Positions 1 through 8,219 of a stretch of DNA of 20,799 nt are shown here, in pieces. How positions within the stretch are numbered: position 1 is the first letter of the stretch; each line of letters opens with the position of its first letter. The DNA is taken from the NCBI GenBank assembly GCA_964409165.1, contig CAYPCH010000065.1, positions 1-20,799 on the forward strand, given 5' to 3'. This DNA is from CAYPCH01 sp964409165. GTDB lineage: Bacteria > Bacillota > Clostridia > Acetivibrionales > Acetivibrionaceae. A model generated the notes under the pieces. The model made no database searches. It was not told where the DNA came from and saw nothing but the letters and a program-made list of their open reading frames with translations. A program made the position numbers and the translations under genes.

Positions 1-156
1 CTTAACTTGTGAGCAACCAGAGTCTCAAAATACTATAAGTGGGAAAGTTGAGTTATGTAAGTCTAATGCTATTATAACATAAACATAAGTTAATAAAACA
101 AGGGATATATTTTAACTTTAAAAATCATATTTAAAATGTTACAATTATATTGCTTC

Positions 157-246
157 ATGCTCTTATTGAAATAAAAAGCCTCGGGACATCGAGTCCCTCA
201 CCTTTTTGCCGGATTTCCTTTCAGGAAATGGCCCTAATAAGAGCAT
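157..246 (+). ncRNA. Predicted three-way-junction RNA in the leader of the peptidoglycan-binding gene
   Basis: An 11-bp perfect outer stem (157-167 with 236-246, ATGCTCTTATT/AATAAGAGCAT) encloses two adjacent hairpins. The first (173-207) has an AAAAAG/CTTTTT base, an internal loop and the tip GGGAC-ATCGA-GTCCC. The second (208-232) pairs GCC/GGC and ATTTCC/GGAAAT around a TTTCA loop. Just downstream (246-260) is a partial copy of the first tip, including GGGGAC, which could pair instead with GTCCC at 193-197. The element ends about 20 bases before the Shine-Dalgarno of the next gene. The architecture resembles a riboswitch or attenuator, but I do not recognise the family. The pairing is seen directly; any function is inference. 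Confidence 0.55.
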
Positions 247-281
247 CGGGGACATTGAGTAATAAGGGGGGATGATCACTA

Positions 282-1376
282 ATGTCTAAAAGAAAGCCTG
301 CTATAGCTGTAGTTGTTTTGTCTTTGATGGTAACTTTTTCACCTTTAAACAATCTGACTGCTTCAGCGGGTTCGTCTGTTTTAAAAGAAGGCATGAGAGG
401 AAATGAAGTTACAGCTCTGCAGAAGAATTTGAAAGCTTTAGGGTACATAAACGTCAGCCCGACAGGGTATTACGGAAGTCTTACAAAGACAGGAATCATG
501 AAGTTGCAGAGGGAACACGGCCTTGCACAGGATGGAATAGCAGGACGCAATACTTTTGCGATTGTTGACAAGTTATTAAGAAACACATCGCAGGGTTCAG
601 TGTCAAGGTCTTCAGATTCGTCAGTGATGAAAGAAGGAATGAGCGGAAGTGAAGTTACAGCTCTGCAGAAAAATCTGAAGGATTTGGGATATTTAAGTGT
701 TAATCCGACGGGTTATTATGGAAGTCTTACAACTAGCGGAGTAAAAAAGCTTCAGGCTAATAACGGTCTTTATCAGGATGGTAAAGCTGGACCTAAAACG
801 CTGACACTTATCAGTAGTCTTTTAGGAAGGACAAGCAGCAGGGAAACTTCAACGGTTGCATCAACGGCATCAAGAGGAAATGATGCAAGAACTAATTATT
901 TGGTTTCGTGGTTTGGCGGTGTTGAGAATTTATTCAAAAGAGGCGATGCCGCAGTAATATATGATATTTGGTCAGGGCGCACTTTCAATATAAAAAGGAC
1001 TTACGGTTATAATCATGCTGACTGTGAAACACTTACTGCCGAAGATACTAAAATAATGCTCAGCATTTATGGCGGTGCATGGAGCTGGACAAGAAGACCG
1101 ATTATTGTAACTGCAAATGGACGCAAATATGCAGCGTCAATGGCTGGCATGCCGCATGCAGGAGTAGATAGTGTTCCGGCAGAAGCGTATACAAAAAAGA
1201 GAAGCGGAGGCTACGGTGCAGGTTCGAATCTTGATGCTGTGAAAGGAAATAACATGGACGGAGTATTTGATGTTCATTTCCTTAACAGCAAGACCCACGG
1301 CACCAACAAAGTAGATTCCAATCATCAAAAGGCTGCCAGGGAAGCTGCTTCGTGGGCAGAGAAAAACGGCTATTAG
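282..1376 (+). CDS. Secreted protein with two peptidoglycan-binding repeats and an uncharacterised C-terminal domain
   Basis: This 364-residue protein starts at an ATG behind a GGGGGG Shine-Dalgarno at about 266-271. Residues 1-30 form a signal peptide (basic start, hydrophobic core, ending near ASAG). Residues 32-100 and 113-181 are two near-identical PG_binding_1 repeats, each with the pattern KEGM-G-EVTALQKNLK-LGY and TGYYGSLT; these bind cell-wall peptidoglycan. A Ser/Thr-rich linker leads to a C-terminal domain (about 205-364) with conserved-looking polar residues: H245 and D247 (HADCE), H292 (GMPHAG), D330 and H332 (FDVHF), and H339 (KTHGT). These could be metal or catalytic residues of a cell-wall enzyme, but I do not recognise the fold and assign no activity. 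It is monocistronic, flanked by hairpin elements on both sides and by a strong terminator. Confidence 0.85.
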   Translation: MSKRKPAIAVVVLSLMVTFSPLNNLTASAGSSVLKEGMRGNEVTALQKNLKALGYINVSPTGYYGSLTKTGIMKLQREHGLAQDGIAGRNTFAIVDKLLRNTSQGSVSRSSDSSVMKEGMSGSEVTALQKNLKDLGYLSVNPTGYYGSLTTSGVKKLQANNGLYQDGKAGPKTLTLISSLLGRTSSRETSTVASTASRGNDARTNYLVSWFGGVENLFKRGDAAVIYDIWSGRTFNIKRTYGYNHADCETLTAEDTKIMLSIYGGAWSWTRRPIIVTANGRKYAASMAGMPHAGVDSVPAEAYTKKRSGGYGAGSNLDAVKGNNMDGVFDVHFLNSKTHGTNKVDSNHQKAAREAASWAEKNGY

Positions 1377-1380
1377 CAAC

Positions 1381-1441
1381 AAAAAGGTTTGGGACATCAA
1401 GTCCCAAAGCTTTTTGCCTCTTTCATTTTACTCCAAGAGGC
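1381..1441 (+). repeat. Second copy of the hairpin pair, directly after the gene
   Basis: Beginning four bases after the stop codon, an AAAAAG-g-TTTGGGAC arm (1381-1395) pairs with GTCCCAAA-g-CTTTTT (1401-1415), giving 14 pairs around one G-G mismatch with loop ATCAA. A second hairpin, GCCTCTT/AAGAGGC (1416-1441), abuts it. This repeats the order, tip sequence (GGGACATCRAGTCCC) and shared CTTTTTGCC joint of 173-232. The outer stem of the first copy is not clearly present here. It may be a mobile or regulatory RNA motif, or a terminator-like structure. Confidence 0.6.
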
Positions 1442-1448
1442 TTAATAA

Positions 1449-1484
1449 AATAAGGGTTCTCTTTTAAGGGAACCCTTATTTTTT
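1449..1484 (+). terminator. Rho-independent terminator
   Basis: A perfect 11-bp stem, AATAAGGGTTC (1449-1459) with GAACCCTTATT (1470-1480), is followed by a run of T. It ends transcription of the peptidoglycan-binding gene. Confidence 0.9.
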
Positions 1485-1793
1485 AGACTTCTTCGAATGA
1501 GAAATAAAAGAGGCAAAAGTGAATATCTTTATGGTTATTTGTTTTTTTAAAAAAAGCTATAGATTTTTAAAAAAATCTGTTATAATAATTAAAGAAAGTC
1601 GTTCTTTGGATTATCCAAACATCAGTAGTATTTCGTATTATCCCAAAAAAGACTTCCGAAAATTACATAATATTATTGAATGCGATAAAGATTTTACAGC
1701 TTCGTGATTAATATATATAAGCATTGTGGAAAATCGCAAGCTTTCAATATTTGAAGGTTTGCGTCATTATATTATTTTTTTGGGGAGGACAAA
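1485..1793. other. Intergenic stretch, leader of the large SLH gene
   Basis: This AT-rich stretch holds no convincing gene. A 13-bp hairpin with two G-T wobbles lies at 1735-1763 (CGCAAGCTTTCAA with TTGAAGGTTTGCG, loop TAT), just upstream of a T-rich tract and the GGGGAGG Shine-Dalgarno of the following gene. It may be a leader structure. A TATAAT at 1581-1586 lacks a good -35 partner. Confidence 0.5.
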
Positions 1794-4700
1794 ATGAATA
1801 AAAGCCTTAAATATTTATTTGTGCTTTTGTTGTGCATTTCGTTGACAGTTCAGATTCTATCAGGATTTGCATTTGGAGAAGCAACAAAACAAAACGAGCA
1901 TTATACCGACTTGAATGGGCATTGGGCAGAAGAAACAATAAGAGGAATGATTGCAGAAGGTTACATAAAAGGTGAACTATCTGAGGGCAGACTTAANNNN
2001 NNNNNNNNNNNNNNNNNNNNNNNNNNNNNNNNNNNNNNNNNNNNNNNNNNNNNNNNNNNNNNNNNNNNNNNNNNNNNNNNNNNNNNNNNNNNNNNNACCA
2101 ATTCTGACAAACTCAATACATTGGACAATTTAAAAAAAGTAGGCACGAAATTTAGTGATATAGATGAAAGCAGCTGGTATTACAATAGCGTAATGCTGTG
2201 CAGGCTGTTCGGTATCATAAAAGGTTATCCCGATGGAAGTTTCCGCCCGACAAACAATATAACAAGGGCAGAAGCTTTTGCTATGATTGATAACAGCAAA
2301 AACAAGAAAGAAATTCCGACTATGGAGCCTGAAGTGACTCCAACCCCAACCCCTGTTACAGATACGGTGGAAGAACCTGAACAAGTTATTCCTGACAGTA
2401 GCACAAGCAGTGCTGACGGCAAAATAGTAAAGCGTCGGGATAATACGAAACCGTCTAGTTCAAATTCACCAACACCATCAAAAATTTCGACACCAACATT
2501 AACACCAACAGCAACAATGAAGCCAACGCCAACAGCAACAATGAAGCCAACGCCAACAGCAACATTAAAGCCAACACCAGCAGCAACATTAAAGCCAACA
2601 CCAACACAAAAACCTACACAATTGCCTACACCGACATTGCCGTTGCCGGGTGATGAAGAAATAATAGTTGAATTGACTGATTTTATCATTTTTGATAAAG
2701 GTATCTCATTGTTGATAAACGAAGAATATACTCTGAAGACAGACTTTGAACCTTTTGCAGCTACCGATAAGGAAGTAATATGGAGTTCGGAGGATGCTGC
2801 AATCGCATCAGTTGACTCGAATGGGAAGGTAACTGCTATATCGGAAGGAACTACAAGAATTACAGGAAAAACTCGATCCGGAAGCATAGAAGACAGTTGC
2901 AGGGTTACAGTTGAAACAGATGAAATAGTTATTGACAGTATAGATGTTGATAAAACAATGTTAGAGCCAAATGAAACAGCTACTATAAATGTTTCTGCAT
3001 ACAGCAAAACCAACAGTACTTTGTTTTACGACTGCACAGCTGAAAAAGGAACTGTCACATCTTCGGTGTATGAAAGCGTATATACGTTTAATTGGATAGC
3101 TCCGGATATTCGAGGAATATATTCTTTGAACCTTACTATTAGTGATGAACAGAAAAAAAGCATTGAGAGGGAATTGGAGTTTTCAGTAGGGATATACCAT
3201 GACTCATTTGATAGAGATAGAGAATTACCTCCTGAAGGGGATTTTGATAATGACGGCTTAACTAATGCGGAGGAAATAGCGTTGGGCACTAACCCACGGG
3301 ATAGAGATACTGACTCAGATGGTTTGAGCGATTATGATGAGCTTATTTATAAAACCAGTCCTTTAAAAAAGGATTCAGATGGGGATGAAATTTATGACGG
3401 CGCAGAAATAATAATTGGGACAAACCCGCTGATACCTGATGAACAGCAAATATTTGAAATAAGCAAGAGTTTTGACAAAGCTGATATTGTGTTATCAGGA
3501 AGCGGTAATAATGCACTCTCGACCTTTGAAAAATGCGATAACAAGCTGTTTTATGCATACAAAGGTTTAATAGGAGATCCCTTCGAACTGGAAACCCCTG
3601 AAAGAATAAACGGTACAAAAATAAGTGTAAGCTATGATAAAGCAGAGCTTATAAAATATGGAGCAGAAGAAAAGGATCTGAAAATATATACATACAGGTA
3701 TGAGACCGGCAGGATTGAAAAGATGCAGGACATCAATGTTGATGAGGACAATAGCTGTATTACCGCAAAGGCAGGAGCGGACAATAGCGGAAAAACAGTA
3801 TTCTTTTTGGGAAAAGATGACTTGTCCAAGAGAGAAATAGGTGACTTTAATATTGTGTTTGCATTGGACATGTCTGAGAATATGAAAAATACTGATGAAG
3901 AGTGTATATGGAAAGAGTCGTTGACAACTTTGGTTGATACGGTAAGTGACGGGAGCGAAATGTCGGTTGTACAATCTGTGTATAACAATATGTCAGACAA
4001 TGTTGAAGTTGTTGAAGAAATGACAGATGACAAAATCATAGTCAGGTATGGAATAAATGACCTGATGTTCAAGTTGTCTCCTGGACAGATTAGTCCAGTG
4101 AACATGTTTGATAAAGCATTTGAAACTCTTTTGGCAGAGGATGATGATAAAGGAAGGGTTGTTGTTGCAGTATTGGCAGGTTGTACAGATGAAGAATATG
4201 AACTGTTGGCTCAAAATGTGGAAGCTGCAAAACTAAACAACATTGTAGTAAATATTGTTACAACATCACAGGACAGAGATGCAATCGAAAGAATGAAGCA
4301 ATTGACACAAATAGGTAATGGAAGCTTTATATTAATACCTTTGCGAAATGTTGCTAAAATCTGCATTTCAGATATGGTTCGTGAATTTAAAGAGCTAAAT
4401 AATACAATAAGTTTAAATAAACCGGAAAGCATAGTTACAGCTAGCTATTCAAGTGCTGCTGCACACACGGCAGTTGCGGCTGCTGTAATAGCAAAAAAGG
4501 CATCAACTAAAACCACATCACCTGTAGTAACAATAAACGGTTTTGACTTTTCAAAGCATACATATTCAATTCAAAACAAAGCAAATAATATATATACAGC
4601 TTCAGCCCATTGTGCAGGAATAGCGATGTCTGCACAGATGAATTTTCTTGGATTGCTTCCTTCAATTGTTGAAATTTCAAGCAGGGATGAAATGCTTGAT

Positions 4701-6239
4701 GATGATTCAGACAGTTTTAATTATGGCACAGAGACAATTGCATATGATTTGGTTGCTGGTCTGGAGTATGAGAGAATACTGGACAAAAATGTAAATGTAT
4801 TGACAGAAACTGTTGAGGTTAACAAAATGTTTGATTATTGGTGGGTCAGGAGAAATTATGACCTGGATTCATATAGAAACTCATTTATTAGTAAAAGCTC
4901 TTTCTTTTCAGGCAATTATTTAACTACAGGATTTGTCAATAGCATGTGCAGTTCAATAGATTCCGATTGTCCAATATACATTGGGATAGGGAACAACTAC
5001 AACAGCGGAGGAATTATTCCTGATATTGACAGCCATTATCATGGTATATTAGCTTACGATTATCAGAAGACATATGATGACGGTGAACTGTGCAAGGTTG
5101 AACTCGGGATATACGATTCCAATTGGCCAGGTGATACAGGAAGAAAACTTATATTGACCAGAAACAAAGGTTTATTCGGAAATTACAAGAATGAATGGGG
5201 GTACGAATACGTTTTTCAAAGTCCGAGATGGATTTATACCAGCAACGAAGACTTTAACAATGGTTATGCTATCAGAAGAGATATTGAGTTTTTTAATATG
5301 GAGTTATATAGGGAAATGCTATTGGAGTACTTTTCATATGCTCAAAGAAACAAGGTTACATTTAAAGAGGATTATATGGGAACGGAAATTGTTGTTAAAC
5401 TGCCTGAAGATAAGGTTGACAGTTTGAGAATATATGACATTTATGATGGCAAAGGAAATGCTGTTGATGAAAAATTTAAAAAAGATATATCCATTCGTTC
5501 AGGAAACTTTGCAGAAATAACTTTAGAATCGTATAAACTTTTTAATCAGATTGTTGTAGCAACCGGATCAGAATTTGTTGAAAATGAAATAGGTTATGAA
5601 GGAAGTCAATGGATAGTCAATATGCAGGATGTGTATCCTGATGTATTCGTATCACCTTATACTAACTTCCCTGATATAGTAAAAGATTACTGGTGCCTAA
5701 AAGAAATAAAGGCAATGAAATCCGAAGGAGTTATCTTGGGATACCCTGACGGTAAATTTTATCCTGACAGGACAATAACAAGAGCGGAATATATTAAGAT
5801 GGTTTTGCAAGTCTTTGGTGTTTACCAGAATCAGGCAGATTCTTACAAATCAAAGCAATATTTTGAGAAATACAAGGATCTGAAAGGTCATTGGGCGGCA
5901 GGATCCTGTGCACTTGTTCTTGCAGAAGGATGGTATAAACCTTCAAATGAGTTTTTGTTTGAGCCAAACAAACCAATTACAAGAGAAGAGTGTGCAGGTG
6001 TTTTGTGGAAGGCAATAAGCTCAAGCAGGACAAAGAATGTCAAGGCGCTGATTAAAAACGATACTTCGAATACACGGTACAATGATAATGGCAGAATAAG
6101 TGAAGAGTATATTTCTGCTGTTGCCCACCTTGACATCAATAAAATAATGACAGGTTATACAAACAATATGTTCTTACCGGAGCATAATATGACAAGAGCA
6201 GAAGTGTGCAAAGTTCTTGTGAATGCACGAATCAAATAG
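1794..6239 (+). CDS. Large multidomain SLH surface protein with Big2, Ca-binding, vWA-like and papain-like regions
   Basis: This is about 1481 residues as assembled; 100 N (1997-2096) interrupt the first SLH repeat, so true length is uncertain. A signal peptide (about 1-28) precedes SLH repeats (about 37-165, partly missing), which bind secondary cell-wall polymers. Then come a Pro/Thr linker (about 181-283, KPTPTAT repeats), a Big2 Ig-like domain (about 293-373), Asp-rich calcium-binding repeats (about 483-546, DNDGLTNAEE and DTDSDGLSDYDE), and a vWA-like domain near 683-860 with a weakened metal site (DMSEN). Residues 930-1150 resemble papain/C39-like peptidases: Cys940 in AHCAGIAMSAQ, His1081/His1083 in SHYHGILAYDY and Asn1110 in YDSNWPGD. 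Three more SLH repeats end the protein (about 1292-1481). It probably decorates the cell surface. The peptidase role is inferred from motif order only. Start supported by GGGGAGG. Confidence 0.88.
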   Translation: MNKSLKYLFVLLLCISLTVQILSGFAFGEATKQNEHYTDLNGHWAEETIRGMIAEGYIKGELSEGRLXXXXXXXXXXXXXXXXXXXXXXXXXXXXXXXXXXTNSDKLNTLDNLKKVGTKFSDIDESSWYYNSVMLCRLFGIIKGYPDGSFRPTNNITRAEAFAMIDNSKNKKEIPTMEPEVTPTPTPVTDTVEEPEQVIPDSSTSSADGKIVKRRDNTKPSSSNSPTPSKISTPTLTPTATMKPTPTATMKPTPTATLKPTPAATLKPTPTQKPTQLPTPTLPLPGDEEIIVELTDFIIFDKGISLLINEEYTLKTDFEPFAATDKEVIWSSEDAAIASVDSNGKVTAISEGTTRITGKTRSGSIEDSCRVTVETDEIVIDSIDVDKTMLEPNETATINVSAYSKTNSTLFYDCTAEKGTVTSSVYESVYTFNWIAPDIRGIYSLNLTISDEQKKSIERELEFSVGIYHDSFDRDRELPPEGDFDNDGLTNAEEIALGTNPRDRDTDSDGLSDYDELIYKTSPLKKDSDGDEIYDGAEIIIGTNPLIPDEQQIFEISKSFDKADIVLSGSGNNALSTFEKCDNKLFYAYKGLIGDPFELETPERINGTKISVSYDKAELIKYGAEEKDLKIYTYRYETGRIEKMQDINVDEDNSCITAKAGADNSGKTVFFLGKDDLSKREIGDFNIVFALDMSENMKNTDEECIWKESLTTLVDTVSDGSEMSVVQSVYNNMSDNVEVVEEMTDDKIIVRYGINDLMFKLSPGQISPVNMFDKAFETLLAEDDDKGRVVVAVLAGCTDEEYELLAQNVEAAKLNNIVVNIVTTSQDRDAIERMKQLTQIGNGSFILIPLRNVAKICISDMVREFKELNNTISLNKPESIVTASYSSAAAHTAVAAAVIAKKASTKTTSPVVTINGFDFSKHTYSIQNKANNIYTASAHCAGIAMSAQMNFLGLLPSIVEISSRDEMLDDDSDSFNYGTETIAYDLVAGLEYERILDKNVNVLTETVEVNKMFDYWWVRRNYDLDSYRNSFISKSSFFSGNYLTTGFVNSMCSSIDSDCPIYIGIGNNYNSGGIIPDIDSHYHGILAYDYQKTYDDGELCKVELGIYDSNWPGDTGRKLILTRNKGLFGNYKNEWGYEYVFQSPRWIYTSNEDFNNGYAIRRDIEFFNMELYREMLLEYFSYAQRNKVTFKEDYMGTEIVVKLPEDKVDSLRIYDIYDGKGNAVDEKFKKDISIRSGNFAEITLESYKLFNQIVVATGSEFVENEIGYEGSQWIVNMQDVYPDVFVSPYTNFPDIVKDYWCLKEIKAMKSEGVILGYPDGKFYPDRTITRAEYIKMVLQVFGVYQNQADSYKSKQYFEKYKDLKGHWAAGSCALVLAEGWYKPSNEFLFEPNKPITREECAGVLWKAISSSRTKNVKALIKNDTSNTRYNDNGRISEEYISAVAHLDINKIMTGYTNNMFLPEHNMTRAEVCKVLVNARIK
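1997..2096. other. Assembly gap (100 N) inside the first SLH repeat
   Basis: Exactly 100 N is the usual placeholder for a gap of unknown size. The reading frame continues across it, and about 33 missing codons would neatly complete one SLH repeat, so the real gap may be near 100 bases or differ by a multiple of three. SLH repeats are a likely cause of the break. Confidence 0.95.
2505..2600 (+). repeat. 24-bp in-frame tandem repeat encoding the Pro/Thr linker
   Basis: Four consecutive 24-bp units start at 2505, 2529, 2553 and 2577, with few differences, each encoding an eight-residue step such as PTATMKPT or PTATLKPT. The number of units may vary between strains. The encoded segment is a flexible, possibly glycosylated linker. 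Confidence 0.85.
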
Positions 6240-6247
6240 AGGGGGGA
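6238..6247 (+). promoter_or_regulatory. Shine-Dalgarno deciding the start at 6250
   Basis: AGAGGGGGGA ends two bases before the ATG at 6250. It overlaps the stop codon of the upstream gene. It supports 6250 rather than the longer open frame from 6223, because the signal peptide begins at MVKIRK. Confidence 0.75.
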
Positions 6248-6249
6248 TT

Positions 6250-7947
6250 ATGGTGAAGATAAGAAAGTTAAATTTATTTATTATTTTAATATTAGCTATT
6301 ACATTTTCAATAAATACATACATCTTTGCAGAAGGCAATAACCAGACAGAAACTGTGGAATACGCCGGAAACGAAGATATAAACAGGGTTCTCCTTATCG
6401 AGGAGAACTATCCCTGGAAATCGGATGCCAATACAACTGTGCTTAATAAGCTTGGTATGAGTGTTACAATTATAAATATGCTGGAATTTGCAAATATTGA
6501 TCTGACATCATATTATGTAGTGATTGTAGCTAATGACCAGAATTTATCATTTTATAATGATTATAATACAGTAAAAGAAAAACTGACCGAATATGTTGAA
6601 AAAGGTGGAATTCTTTTGATGGGAGCCTGTGACAGCGGCTGGGCAAGTGGTGTAATATCATCAGGTCTTCCCGGAGAAGTTCAGATAGCGCCTGTTTCAT
6701 ACGATAATAACAACCATATCGCGGACAGTTCTCATCCTATAGTAACCGGAGAATTAACAGACAAGGTTGTCTTGACGGATAGAGACCTATATTCCAATTA
6801 TTGCAGTCACAGAGAATTTGTTGAATCGTCACTTCCCCAAGGAAGTAAGGTCATTCTGCGCAGCAATAAAACCAAAAATCCTACGCTGGTTGAATATCCC
6901 TGCGGATTAGGCAGAGTTATTGCATCGGGTCTGACTTGGGAGCATAATTATGTCCAGCATACTGGTAATGATTCCTATGGAACATTTGCGCTCAAATCAA
7001 TGGACGATTATTTTGCCTACGGTATTTCTTTAATCAATACTTCAATAGGATATGAGTTCAGAAGAGCAATAGGTGTTGAATACGAACAGACCAGTAAGCC
7101 GGCTGAAGGAATAGAATTTCCGATGATTAGCGGGGTTTCTGCTGAATTTGATACCGAAAAAAACTATTATATACTGTCCATAACCGATTATACAGTTGAT
7201 AAAGATGCTTCGCCTTTCTTTTTCTGGAAGACAGACGATGGATACTTTATTGATGCAAGTAAAGACTATAAAACCGTAAAGTTCATTCCCGACCCAGGAA
7301 TGAAAGACAATACTGTGCAAGTCAAAGCATTTGTTGGAGATAATATGGGGTACACTGCCGAATACATAGTAGAAGTTGAAGGTAAAAGACCTTTTTTTGA
7401 AGATGGAATGAATGTAGAGATTATCAGCAATTTCAACAATGTGAAGGCTGAGGAAATATACAAAATTGAATACAAAGCATTTCATAAAGATGGGGATAAG
7501 ATTATACCGGGAACTTCAGTGGACATTTTTTATACATTGGGTGGAGAAAAGTGGATACAGATAGCTGACGGAATACTGGACAAAAACAGCTTTGAATGGA
7601 AGGTTCCAGCTATAAAATCCGATTTTGCAAAAATAAAAATTGTAGCCCAAAACGGCATTAAAACAAAGTTTGTTGAAAGTCAGGGCTATAAGATTTCACC
7701 TTCATATTATGTTACAGGAAGGGTGCTTGACTTAAATGACGTAGGAGTAGAAGGAGTGAAGGTTGAGTGTGCCGGAATGGAAACCATTACAGACAACTCC
7801 GGGTATTTTATAATCCGTGGACTTGACAGAGGTGAATATGTTATTTCTGTTTCGGGTGAAGATGTGTCGTTTGTGAAGAAAGAGGCTGCAGTATATCTTG
7901 ATGGAAACAATTATTATGCAGAAAAGATATTCAGGGTCAGAAATTAA
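6250..7947 (+). CDS. Secreted protein with amidotransferase-like fold, Ig-like domain and carboxypeptidase-regulatory-like domain
   Basis: The protein is 565 residues from the ATG at 6250, chosen because it follows a strong Shine-Dalgarno and begins a clear signal peptide (MVKIRKLNLFIILILA, cleaved near residue 29). Residues 45-265 have the alternating strands of a class I glutamine amidotransferase-like or ThuA-like fold (RVLLIEENYPW, YYVVIVAND, GGILLMGACDSG, GLGRVIASGLTWEH). The GACDSGW segment sits where a nucleophile elbow could be, but I cannot confirm an active site. Residues about 290-380 look Ig-like. The C-terminus (about 486-560, VTGRVLDLNDVGVEGVKVEC, then TDNSGYFIIRGL) matches carboxypeptidase-regulatory-like surface domains. 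It lies 10 bases behind the large SLH gene, with no terminator between, so the two are probably cotranscribed and act on the outer surface. Function unknown. Confidence 0.8.
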   Translation: MVKIRKLNLFIILILAITFSINTYIFAEGNNQTETVEYAGNEDINRVLLIEENYPWKSDANTTVLNKLGMSVTIINMLEFANIDLTSYYVVIVANDQNLSFYNDYNTVKEKLTEYVEKGGILLMGACDSGWASGVISSGLPGEVQIAPVSYDNNNHIADSSHPIVTGELTDKVVLTDRDLYSNYCSHREFVESSLPQGSKVILRSNKTKNPTLVEYPCGLGRVIASGLTWEHNYVQHTGNDSYGTFALKSMDDYFAYGISLINTSIGYEFRRAIGVEYEQTSKPAEGIEFPMISGVSAEFDTEKNYYILSITDYTVDKDASPFFFWKTDDGYFIDASKDYKTVKFIPDPGMKDNTVQVKAFVGDNMGYTAEYIVEVEGKRPFFEDGMNVEIISNFNNVKAEEIYKIEYKAFHKDGDKIIPGTSVDIFYTLGGEKWIQIADGILDKNSFEWKVPAIKSDFAKIKIVAQNGIKTKFVESQGYKISPSYYVTGRVLDLNDVGVEGVKVECAGMETITDNSGYFIIRGLDRGEYVISVSGEDVSFVKKEAAVYLDGNNYYAEKIFRVRN

Positions 7948-7995
7948 CTTAGGATAATGTTATAAAAGGATAGTTTTATAAAAAGATGGTGTTAT

Positions 7996-8034
7996 AAAAG
8001 CTTGGAGCTGTTAAGAGGCAGTTCCAAGCTTTTA
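7996..8034 (+). terminator. Terminator-like hairpin after the surface-protein pair
   Basis: AAAAGCTTGGAGCTG (from about 7996) pairs with CAGTTCCAAGCTTTT (ending 8033) with one G-T wobble. The T-run is short and lies inside the stem, so termination is likely but not certain. Confidence 0.65.
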
Positions 8035-8138
8035 ATGTGTAATACCTAAATGTGGTATCAAGTGTTAAAAATTTGCAAATAGAACTTGATTAAACCGTTC
8101 CTTGCGACTCTTGTTATTAAAGAAAAGAATTTGTTTGG

Positions 8139-8163
8139 ATAGTTTACCTTCTGGGTAAGCTAT
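8139..8163. promoter_or_regulatory. Dyad upstream of the oxidoreductase, candidate operator
   Basis: ATAGTTTACC (8139-8148) pairs with GGTAAGCTAT (8154-8163) around a TTCTG loop: ten pairs, one a G-T wobble. It lies about 55 bases before the start codon and just before the TATAAT-containing repeats. Its position and compact symmetry suggest a regulator binding site; no regulator gene is in the window. Confidence 0.45.
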
Positions 8164-8169
8164 TCGTAT

Positions 8170-8202
8170 AACTATAATTTAACTATAATTTAACTATAAT
8201 TT
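8170..8202 (+). repeat. Three tandem copies of AACTATAATTT at the oxidoreductase promoter
   Basis: Exact 11-bp units lie at 8170-8180, 8181-8191 and 8192-8202. Each contains TATAAT, so each could serve as a -10 box one helical turn apart. Copy number could tune expression. Confidence 0.8.
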
Positions 8203-8207
8203 TGAAT

Positions 8208-8214
8208 AGGAGAG
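8208..8214 (+). promoter_or_regulatory. Shine-Dalgarno deciding the start at 8220
   Basis: AGGAGAG lies five bases before the ATG at 8220. The frame also opens at a TTG at 8202, but that lies inside the 11-bp repeat and upstream of this site. Confidence 0.8.
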
Positions 8215-8219
8215 TTTAT

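Noticed and set aside
1519..1707. 62-codon open frame from a GTG
   Set aside because: AT-rich, low-complexity start in a terminator-to-promoter gap, weak ribosome site and no recognisable domain; it reads as chance.
2225..3013. 262-codon open frame on the minus strand
   Set aside because: It is the antisense shadow of the SLH protein; its Val/Gly repeats come from the Pro/Thr linker read backwards.
7042..7485. 147-codon open frame on the minus strand
   Set aside because: Antisense to a well-supported secreted-protein gene, with no ribosome site or domain.
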